Shown in pieces: positions 5,422 to 10,626 of a stretch of 10,626 bases of DNA (within the stretch, counting starts at the first letter, position 1; every line of letters begins with the position of its first letter). This DNA comes from Chthoniobacterales bacterium. GTDB lineage: Bacteria; Verrucomicrobiota; Verrucomicrobiia; Chthoniobacterales; UBA10450. Position numbers and translations under genes: made by a program. Location: positions 1 through 10,626 of the forward strand of contig JACCZO010000417.1 in NCBI GenBank assembly GCA_013695925.1. Direction: 5' to 3'. The notes below the pieces were generated by a model. It searched no databases. It saw only the letters and a program-made list of their open reading frames with translations, and was not told where the DNA came from.

Positions 5422-6858
5422 CAGCCGAACGGCCAAATCCAGGCGAGCCTCGTCCGGATTACGTCCACCGAAGTGGAGCCCGATTATCGTGCGCCGTGGA
5501 ATTCCGGCTCGATCGGGCGCGGGGTCGGCGCCGGGTTTGTCATCGATGGCCAGCGCATCCTGACCAACGCCCACGTCGTCAGCAACAGCCGCTACCTTAC
5601 CGTCGAGCGCGAAGGCGATCCGAATAAATATCCGGCCACGGTGGAATTCGTCGCCCACGACTGCGACCTGGCGCTGCTCCAGGTGGCGTCGCCCACTTTC
5701 TGGAAAAACATGAAGCCGCTCGGCTTCGGCGGCATCCCCGCGCTGGAATCGACCGTCTCCGCTTATGGCTACCCGATCGGTGGCGAACGCATGTCGGTCA
5801 CGACCGGCATCGTCTCGCGGATCGACTTCAGTCTCTACACGCATTCCGCGATCGATTCGCATCTCGCGATCCAGATCAGCGCGCAAATCAACCCAGGCAA
5901 CAGCGGCGGTCCGGTCATGCAAAGCGCGAAGGTGGTCGGGGTCGCGTTCCAGGGCTACAGCGGCGATATCGCGCAAGGCGTCGCCTACATGATCCCGACG
6001 CCGGTCATTCGCCGATTCCTCAAGGACATCGAGGACGGACATTACGATCGCTACGTCGATCTCGGGATCACTTACACGAAACTGCAAAACCCGGCGCAGC
6101 GTCATTTTCTCGGCCTGAATGATGACGATCGCGGCGTGCTCGTCGGCACGGTGATAGAAGCCGGGCCGTGCGGGAAAATTCTGCAAAAAGGCGATGTGCT
6201 TCTGGCGGTCGATGGTCACCCGATCGCGAGCGATGCCTTTGTCGAATTCGAAGGCGAGCGGGTGCAGATGCCCGAAGTGGTGGAGCGCAAATTCAAGGGC
6301 GACACGGTGAAACTCGATCTCCTGCGCAACCGGCAGCCGATGAGTGTCGACATTACGTTAGGCACGGTCTGGCCCTACTTCATGCAGGCGCACAGCTACG
6401 ACGTGCGCCCGCGCTACGTGGTTTACGGCGGGCTGCTTTTTCAGCCGATGTCGCTCGATCTTCTGCAGGCCTATCGGATCAACGATCTGCGCGTCCGGCA
6501 TTACTTCGACTTCTTCGTGACCGACCAGCTTTACCTGCAGCATCCCGAGGTCGTCATCCTCACCAACATTCTGCCCGACCCGATCAACACCTACCTCCTG
6601 CCCTACCGCTCCAGCATTGTGGACGAGATCAACGGTAAGAAAATCGGGACGTTGCAGGATCTGGCGCGCGCTTTTGAGCAACCGGTCGATCGCTTTGTCG
6701 TGAAAATGGTCGGCGACGGTCCCCCGCTCGTGCTCAATCCGAAAGAAGTGGAATCAGCCCGGGAACGAATCAAGACCCGCTACAACGTCCTGCAGGAACA
6801 AAATCTTGACGAACAGCCGCCGGCCAAGCCTGCCGTCGCCGCGAAAGACAATATCTGA
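5359..6858 (+). CDS. Secreted Deg/HtrA-type serine protease with PDZ domains
   Basis: A 499-residue envelope protease (family S1C). An N-terminal signal peptide (residues 1-21, MHHLRFLTCALALFIAAGTQ) fixes the start at 5359 rather than at the longer open frame from 5308. The trypsin-like domain carries the full triad: His72 in ILTNAHVV, Asp103 in HDCDLALLQV and Ser182 in INPGNSGGPV. A PDZ domain spans about 230-335, with carboxylate-loop-like segments GVLVGTVIEAGP and GDVLLAVDGHPI. The last 150 residues (YVVYGGLLFQPMS, VVILTNILPD, VDEINGKKIGTLQDLARAFE) match the second PDZ-like domain of plant Deg and bacterial Deg relatives. It probably degrades or refolds damaged proteins in the periplasm. 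A catalytically dead paralogue begins 2 bp after its stop, so the two are surely cotranscribed. Confidence 0.93.
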   Translation: MHHLRFLTCALALFIAAGTQAQPNGQIQASLVRITSTEVEPDYRAPWNSGSIGRGVGAGFVIDGQRILTNAHVVSNSRYLTVEREGDPNKYPATVEFVAHDCDLALLQVASPTFWKNMKPLGFGGIPALESTVSAYGYPIGGERMSVTTGIVSRIDFSLYTHSAIDSHLAIQISAQINPGNSGGPVMQSAKVVGVAFQGYSGDIAQGVAYMIPTPVIRRFLKDIEDGHYDRYVDLGITYTKLQNPAQRHFLGLNDDDRGVLVGTVIEAGPCGKILQKGDVLLAVDGHPIASDAFVEFEGERVQMPEVVERKFKGDTVKLDLLRNRQPMSVDITLGTVWPYFMQAHSYDVRPRYVVYGGLLFQPMSLDLLQAYRINDLRVRHYFDFFVTDQLYLQHPEVVILTNILPDPINTYLLPYRSSIVDEINGKKIGTLQDLARAFEQPVDRFVVKMVGDGPPLVLNPKEVESARERIKTRYNVLQEQNLDEQPPAKPAVAAKDNI

Positions 6859-6860
6859 TC

Positions 6861-8378
6861 ATGCGCACGCCCGTTTTTTTTCTCGTCGCGCTCCTCGCTT
6901 TCGTCCCGTTGGCCGAGGCGAAGAAGGCGCCGGTCTCGGTGAAGAAGTTGCCGGCCAGCGCGCAGGGTGCGGTCCAGGCTAAGGAAGTGTCGTTAGTCCG
7001 GGTGAACGTCACCGGCCAGCCCTACGATTACTTTCGACCGTGGCAAAAGAAGGCGCCTTTTTCCAAGCGCGCGCTCGGCGCCGTCCTGCCGCATGATCGC
7101 GTCCTCGTCACGGCCGACCTGGTGGCGAACCAGAATTATGTCGAACTGGAGCGCGCGGAATCGGGCGAAAAAACCGCGGCCAGCGTCGTCGTGGTGGACT
7201 ACGAAGCGAACCTCGCCCTGATCGAACCAACCGATAAGAATTTCCTCAAAGGTCTGCAGCCGCTCGAGCTGGCGCTCGACACCGTGGTCGGCGATCGGCT
7301 TGCCGCCTGGCAGCTCGAATCGACAGGGGCGCTCGTGGTGACGGAAGGAATCGTGACCACGATCGGGATCACGCGTTACCCGGCCGATGTGGCCGATTTC
7401 CTGACTTATCGACTGAGCATCCCGATGCAATACCGGGACAACAGTTACACCGTGCCGCTGGTCAAGAATAACAAGCTGGCCGCGCTTCTTCTGCGCTACG
7501 ATCCGCGTTCTCAGGTGCTCGATGCGATTCCGGCGCCGATCATCGCCCATTTCTTGAAAGACGCGACCGGCGCCAAGTATCAGGGCTTTCCCTCGTTAGG
7601 CATCGCCTTTTTTCCGACCCGTGATCCGCAACTGCGCGCCTATGCCGGGGAGGAAAGCAAGACGGGAGGCGTTTACATCACCAGTGTGGAGCCCGGTCTG
7701 CCCGCGGCCAAGGCCGGGCTGCTCCCGGGCGACATCGTGACCGCGGTCGAGGATCACAACATCGATCAAAATGGCAACTATGTCGATTCCCTCTACGGCA
7801 AGCTCGGCTTCAGCAATCTCCTCACCGCCAAAGCGTATGTCGGCGACACGATCGCGCTCCACGTTCTGCGCGCCGGGAAACCTTTGACTCTGAATGTAAA
7901 GCTCGAGCATCGCGGGGAAGAAGATTACGTCATTCCGCCCTACAACATCGATGACCCGCCCTCCTACTACGTGCTGGGTGGACTTATTTTCCAGGAACTC
8001 ACCCGCCAGTATCTCAAAGAGTGGGGCAACAACTGGGAGAAGGATGCGCCGCAGGATTTCGTCTATCTCGATAAATATCAGTCCGAACTTTTCCCGGAAG
8101 GAAATCAGCGCGTCGTCATCCTCAGCCAGGTCCTGCCCGCCAACAGCACGATCGGTTACGACGACTTCAGTTACCTCGTCGTGAAAAAAGTGAACGACAA
8201 AGAGATACGCTCGTTAGCCGACCTGGCCGAGGCGGTGAAGACACCGCTCAATGGTTTTCATGTCATCCAGACGGTGGACGACCCGAAGCAGCTCGAACTC
8301 GATGCCACGGAGGTCGCGGCCGAAAGCGACGCGCTGCAAAAGAATTACGGTCTGCCTGCGCTGCAACGTCTCGATTGA
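6861..8378 (+). CDS. Deg/HtrA-like pseudoprotease, triad lost
   Basis: A 505-residue paralogue of the preceding protease with the same layout: signal peptide 1-20 (ending PLAEA), a trypsin-like fold of about 40-230, PDZ at about 255-350 (GVYITSVEPGLPAAKAGLLP then GDIVTAVEDHNI) and the Deg C-terminal PDZ2-like domain (YYVLGGLIFQELTRQYL, RVVILSQVLPANSTIGYDD, VVKKVNDKEIRSLADLAEAV). The catalytic sites have changed: TNAHVV has become VTADLV (Asp86 for His), HDCDLAL has become DYEANLAL (Asn117 for Asp), and GNSGG has become DNSYT, keeping a serine (Ser195) but losing the oxyanion glycines. The frame is intact and long, so this is a retained gene, not decay. Likely roles are a structural partner, substrate-binding subunit or regulator of the active protease. 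The start is ATG at 6861, 2 bp after the protease stop. Confidence 0.9.
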   Translation: MRTPVFFLVALLAFVPLAEAKKAPVSVKKLPASAQGAVQAKEVSLVRVNVTGQPYDYFRPWQKKAPFSKRALGAVLPHDRVLVTADLVANQNYVELERAESGEKTAASVVVVDYEANLALIEPTDKNFLKGLQPLELALDTVVGDRLAAWQLESTGALVVTEGIVTTIGITRYPADVADFLTYRLSIPMQYRDNSYTVPLVKNNKLAALLLRYDPRSQVLDAIPAPIIAHFLKDATGAKYQGFPSLGIAFFPTRDPQLRAYAGEESKTGGVYITSVEPGLPAAKAGLLPGDIVTAVEDHNIDQNGNYVDSLYGKLGFSNLLTAKAYVGDTIALHVLRAGKPLTLNVKLEHRGEEDYVIPPYNIDDPPSYYVLGGLIFQELTRQYLKEWGNNWEKDAPQDFVYLDKYQSELFPEGNQRVVILSQVLPANSTIGYDDFSYLVVKKVNDKEIRSLADLAEAVKTPLNGFHVIQTVDDPKQLELDATEVAAESDALQKNYGLPALQRLD

Positions 8379-9040
8379 GCGCGTCCGCGCTGGCGCCATT
8401 CGGTGCCATTTTCGACTGGGACGGAGTCGTTATTGATTCCGGGAGGTTGCATGCCCGCAGTTGGCAACTGCTCGCGGATGAACTCGGGCGGACGCTCACA
8501 CCCGATAGTTTCATTCGCGGTTTCGGGATGAAGAGCGACCGAATCATCGAGGAGATCCACGGCTGGGCCAAAGAGCGGTCCGAGATTGCGCGCCTCGCGA
8601 ATCGAAAAGAGGCCCTTTATCGAGAGCTTGTCGCCGATGGCCAGATCGCCCCGCTCCCGGGCGTGGTGGAATGGCTCCATCGGCTGAACGAAGCCGCGGT
8701 GCCCTGCGCGGTCGCTTCTTCGACTGCCCGACAGAACATCGACGCTGTCCTGCGTCGGATCGGTTTGGAGGAAGCATTCCGTGAGATCATTTCGGCCCAG
8801 GACGTCGTGCACGGTAAACCGGATCCGGAAGTTTTCCTAAAAGCGGCGGACCGTCTCGGCATCGTCCCCGCGCGCTCCGTCGTCTTCGAAGACGCCCATG
8901 TTGGGATCGAGGCGGCCCACGCCGCCGGGATGAAAGTTGTGGCCGTCGCCACCACGCACCCGCGGGAGGAATTGCTGGCCGCTGACCTGGTCGTCAGACG
9001 ACTCGACGAGCTGACGGTGGAGCGGGTCGCGACGCTGTAG
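8375..9040 (+). CDS. HAD-superfamily phosphatase/phosphoglucomutase-like enzyme
   Basis: A 221-residue haloacid dehalogenase-like hydrolase of subfamily IA, close to beta-phosphoglucomutase and sugar-phosphate phosphatases. Motif I is FDWDGVVIDS (nucleophile Asp14, acid/base Asp16), motif II is ASSTAR (Ser115/Ser116), motif III Lys148 is in HGKPDPEVF, and motif IV is VVFEDAHVGIEAA (Glu172, Asp173). Residues 20-85 form the helical cap. The start is TTG at 8375-8377, overlapping the upstream TGA (8376-8378) as TTGA. No ATG or GTG exists before motif I, so a TTG start with translational coupling is the simplest reading. The substrate is probably a small phosphorylated sugar, but cannot be fixed. 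Position behind the two Deg genes suggests cotranscription rather than a shared pathway. Confidence 0.88.
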   Translation: MSASALAPFGAIFDWDGVVIDSGRLHARSWQLLADELGRTLTPDSFIRGFGMKSDRIIEEIHGWAKERSEIARLANRKEALYRELVADGQIAPLPGVVEWLHRLNEAAVPCAVASSTARQNIDAVLRRIGLEEAFREIISAQDVVHGKPDPEVFLKAADRLGIVPARSVVFEDAHVGIEAAHAAGMKVVAVATTHPREELLAADLVVRRLDELTVERVATL

Positions 9041-9058
9041 ACGCTTCGCTCTGCGGAA

Positions 9059-9106
9059 ACCGGGACAATCGCCGCCGCTCGTCAGGACGCCGATCCGCGG
9101 TTTCAT
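9059..9106 (-). pseudogene. Phosphofructokinase 5' stub (first 16 codons)
   Basis: The ATG at 9104-9106 overlaps the carboxypeptidase stop as TAATG and opens MKPRIGVLTSGGDCPG, the unmistakable start of ATP- or pyrophosphate-dependent phosphofructokinases (R-I-G-V-L-T-S-G-G-D-x-P-G, the nucleotide-binding first loop). The family continues with L/M-N-A-V/A-I-R, but here the frame goes to FRRAKRLQRR, which is merely the antisense of the HAD gene tail ending at 9040. The gene was therefore cut about 16 codons in, leaving only the beginning. Catalysis is impossible. Cys at the position after GGD is typical of the PPi-type and related branch. Confidence 0.88.
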
Positions 9107-10074
9107 TATTCGTTAGGCCCGCCCAGCTTGTCCTTCGGGTCGAGCCGCCGGCCGGCCGCCGCCCAACGATCGTAGAGCGACCAGCCGCGGGCGAGCAGCG
9201 CCGCGCCTTCCCCAAAGCGATCGGGACTGCCGAGAACCACCACGATCAAACGGCGCGGCGTGATCAGTGTGGTGGCGCCTTGTTGAACCACTTCCGAAGG
9301 ACGCGCCGCAGTCAGGACCACGCAGTCGCCCGCCCGCTGGGTGCGGCCGGTTTTCACTCCATCGATTTCGTCGCGGCCGAGCAGCTCGTTGGTGTTGCGC
9401 AGCAGATAGCGCAAGCGCCCGGCGCCGCGGCCGAATTCGATTTCGCGCTCTTTTTGCGAAACATAAAATCGGAACCCGGCGTTGTTCATCGCGTATCTCG
9501 TTAGGCGAGCAATGTCGGCGGCGGTCGAATAGGGCTTTTCCTTCGCATCGATCCCGCTCGGGTTGAGAAAACGGGTCCGCTCCATCCCGAGATGTTTGGC
9601 CAGGGCGTTCATCTGCCGAACAAAATCATCAAGCGGTGTTCCGCGCGCGGCTTCCCCGCTCGGCGGCAATTGCGCCTGAAGGGCGCGGCCGACATGGTCC
9701 GCCAGCGTGTAGGCGGCGATGTTATCGGACTGGACAAGCGCGGCGTAAAGCAGGTCGCGCAGGGTGATCGTGTCGCCCGCCTGAAAGCCAACGTTGTTCT
9801 CACTCGTCTCGGCCAGAGCGGCCGGCGAAATGACCGCAACCTGGGCCAGGTCGCCGCCTTGTTTGGTGGACCAATCGAGCACCACCATGGCGGTCGCAAT
9901 CTTGGTTAGACTACCCACCTGGCGCTTCTTGTCGGCCTCCACTTTCTCGAGAATGAAGCCGGTCTTGGAGTCGATCGTGATACTTGCCTCCGCCGCCCTG
10001 GCCGGCGTCGCCGCGCGCAGGAAAAGGGCCGAAACGACCAGGAGGAAGAGGATTTTGCGCAGGAGATTCATCAC
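9106..10074 (-). CDS. D-alanyl-D-alanine carboxypeptidase, family S11
   Basis: A 322-residue penicillin-binding protein of the DacA/PBP5 class that trims the terminal D-Ala from peptidoglycan stem peptides in the periplasm. The signal peptide covers residues 1-28 (MMNLLRKILFLLVVSALFLR, ending PARAA). The active-site motifs are in the right order: SLTK (Ser55 nucleophile, Lys58), SDN (116-118) and KTG (241-243). After the catalytic domain only about 75 residues follow, so the usual beta-rich C-terminal domain and membrane-anchoring helix of PBP5 are absent. It is likely soluble in the periplasm. Two adjacent ATG codons open the frame, and either could serve. It ends in TAA overlapping the phosphofructokinase stub ATG, which suggests that a complete pfk once followed in one operon. 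Confidence 0.93.
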   Translation of the reverse strand: MMNLLRKILFLLVVSALFLRAATPARAAEASITIDSKTGFILEKVEADKKRQVGSLTKIATAMVVLDWSTKQGGDLAQVAVISPAALAETSENNVGFQAGDTITLRDLLYAALVQSDNIAAYTLADHVGRALQAQLPPSGEAARGTPLDDFVRQMNALAKHLGMERTRFLNPSGIDAKEKPYSTAADIARLTRYAMNNAGFRFYVSQKEREIEFGRGAGRLRYLLRNTNELLGRDEIDGVKTGRTQRAGDCVVLTAARPSEVVQQGATTLITPRRLIVVVLGSPDRFGEGAALLARGWSLYDRWAAAGRRLDPKDKLGGPNE

Positions 10075-10161
10075 GTCAGCGGACCAAACCGCTGCACGTT
10101 AACTGGCCGCCCTTGCTTGGCAACCGCAATCCATTCGCCTCTGCCTAACGAATCGCGCAGC

Positions 10162-10349
10162 TTAGCGGAGCGCGACCGAGGAGTGCGCACCGTCGCGGTG
10201 CGGGTCGGCGCTCAGGACGAGCAGAAAGCGCTCGGCGGCATTGCGCAGGTGGAACGGCGTCGCCTTGTCCAGGCCGTGGCCCGGATCGTGCCCAACTTGC
10301 CGTCGAAGGCCGCCGTCGTTAGGACGACAGCCCGCAACTTCGTTTCCAT
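10162..10349 (-). pseudogene. Unrecognised small gene, probably frameshifted
   Basis: An ATG at 10347-10349 has GGGAG seven bases upstream (10357-10361), a good ribosome binding site. It opens METKLRAVVLTTAAFDGKLG and ends at TGA 10212-10214 after a tail (TRRRRSTCAMPPSAFCSS) that does not look like protein. In the neighbouring minus frame the later part reads GLDKATPFHLRNAAERFLLV then LSADPHRDGAHSSVALR to TAA at 10162, with the GC-rich third positions of a real gene. Joining both by a one-base shift near 10270-10300 would give about 62 residues. I do not recognise the product. A programmed shift, a true frameshift mutation or a sequencing error would all look like this. Confidence 0.4.
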
Positions 10350-10381
10350 GATGCAACTCCCGGGCCGCCGCAGCGAAAAAT

Positions 10382-10474
10382 TCAATCCGCCCGCCCCGCC
10401 CGGTGGGAAAGATGGCCCAGCCAGTTGCGAAAACGCTGCCAGGGGCCTGCTTTTTCGGGAGCGTTTTCCGTCAT
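10382..10474 (-). CDS. Possible 30-residue small protein
   Basis: A short frame, MTENAPEKAGPWQRFRNWLG followed by HLSHRAGRAD, from ATG 10472-10474 to TGA 10382-10384. Its support is the upstream AGGA with 7 bases to the ATG, one of the two proper Shine-Dalgarno sequences in the window. It starts 13 bp after the DUF72 stop on the same strand. The peptide is basic and amphipathic (WQRFRNWLGHL). No family recognised. It may be a small protein or a short leader frame, or spurious. Confidence 0.4.
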   Translation of the reverse strand: MTENAPEKAGPWQRFRNWLGHLSHRAGRAD

Positions 10475-10487
10475 CCGATTTTCCTGC

Positions 10488-10626
10488 CTAACGAAAAAGA
10501 TCTGGCTCGCGCGCCGGTTCCCGCACGATCTGACCGAGTGCGGCGCGCAGCCGGAGAGCGGCATGCGGCGCAAAATCGAGCGCGTTGTTGTTGAATACAA
10601 TATGGACCGACTCGGCGTTGCCCGCG
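10488..10626 (-). CDS. DUF72/YecE-like protein, C-terminal end
   Basis: The last 45 codons of a minus-strand gene entering from the right edge, ending in TAG at 10488-10490. The residues ESVHIVFNNNALDFAPHAAL followed by RLRAALGQ match the final strand and helix of DUF72 (YecE-like TIM barrel) proteins, where V-x-x-x-F-N-N-x-x-x-x-x-A-x-x-N/A-A-x-x-L is characteristic. The function of the family is not established. The stop codon lies inside one copy of the CCTAACGA motif. With only the tail visible the family call is probable, not certain. Confidence 0.6.
   Translation of the reverse strand, partial: AGNAESVHIVFNNNALDFAPHAALRLRAALGQIVREPAREPDLFR

Larger units (their letters stand above)
685..10494. 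repeat. Dispersed motif TCGTTAGG/CCTAACGA
   Basis: Exact TCGTTAGG or its complement CCTAACGA starts at 685, 2884, 7593, 9110, 9498, 10144, 10316 and 10487, eight times. The core GTTAGG/CCTAAC is also in 1278-1285, 1394-1402, 1572-1580, 1985-1993 and 6355-6363. TCGTTAG followed by other bases is at 2547, 6990 and 8211. About 0.3 copies of a given octamer are expected on both strands in this length. It occurs in coding and intergenic DNA, in both orientations, without visible strand skew. The coordinates span the first to the last copy. Confidence 0.6.

Noticed and set aside
5296..6219. A 307-codon minus-strand frame opposite the Deg protease
   Set aside because: Its composition (Arg, Asp and Ala rich, no domain) is that of an antisense shadow of a GC-rich gene. 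The plus strand carries clear protease motifs throughout.
8837..9106. An 89-codon frame beginning with the phosphofructokinase signature
   Set aside because: Only the first 16 codons are phosphofructokinase. The rest is antisense to the HAD gene, so I annotate the stub only.
10117..10491. A 124-codon plus-strand frame near the right end
   Set aside because: The minus strand here has the DUF72 tail and two starts with ribosome binding sites. The plus frame shows no recognisable domain.

Overview
The window is GC-rich DNA from a bacterium that I would place, tentatively, in the Verrucomicrobiota or a near relative. This rests on the long Deg-type proteases with a second PDZ-like tail, the CACGGAT-type intergenic repeat, the AT-rich heptamer repeat between divergent genes, and the lack of a Shine-Dalgarno sequence in front of most starts. 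There is no rRNA, tRNA, CRISPR array or transposase. The gene assignments are firmer than the taxonomy.

Left part (1-3769): the first codons of a DedA-like membrane protein run off the left edge on the minus strand. Divergently, an MsbA-type ABC exporter, a left-handed beta-helix acyltransferase (start overlapping the exporter stop as ATGA) and a GT-B-like glycosyltransferase run rightwards. Together they look like a surface-glycan or glycolipid tailoring and export cluster. A 25-bp inverted repeat fills the gap before the glycosyltransferase. An ArsR-like regulator (3913-4257) follows, preceded by three TTCCTGC boxes spaced exactly 21 bp and an 8-bp inverted repeat.

Middle (4258-5358): a decayed region. 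A 147-bp direct repeat (4274-4420 and 5275-5421) carries the upstream region and signal-peptide codons of a Deg-like protease. The first copy is a dead stub, the second belongs to an intact gene. Between them, on the minus strand, lie a HicB/HicA toxin-antitoxin pair and the frameshifted C-terminal remnant of a DUF5131 (phage Gp37/Gp68) gene.

Right part (5359-9040): a tight three-gene plus-strand operon encodes a secreted Deg/HtrA serine protease with an intact His-Asp-Ser triad, a same-architecture paralogue whose triad is destroyed (a pseudoprotease), and a HAD-family sugar-phosphate phosphatase/mutase-like enzyme starting at TTG.

Far right (9059-10626): a minus-strand series comprising the C-terminus of a DUF72/YecE protein, a 30-codon ORF with a good ribosome binding site, a probably frameshifted small gene, a D-alanyl-D-alanine carboxypeptidase (S11) and, overlapping its stop as TAATG, a 16-codon stub of a phosphofructokinase cut off next to the HAD gene.

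A short motif, TCGTTAGG/CCTAACGA, recurs through the whole window in several reading frames and on both strands. It uses otherwise unusual codons such as TTA, CTA and AGG, so it looks like a DNA-level signature. The most interesting points are the protease/pseudoprotease pair, the repeat-flanked HicBA/DUF5131 island, the phosphofructokinase stub and this motif.
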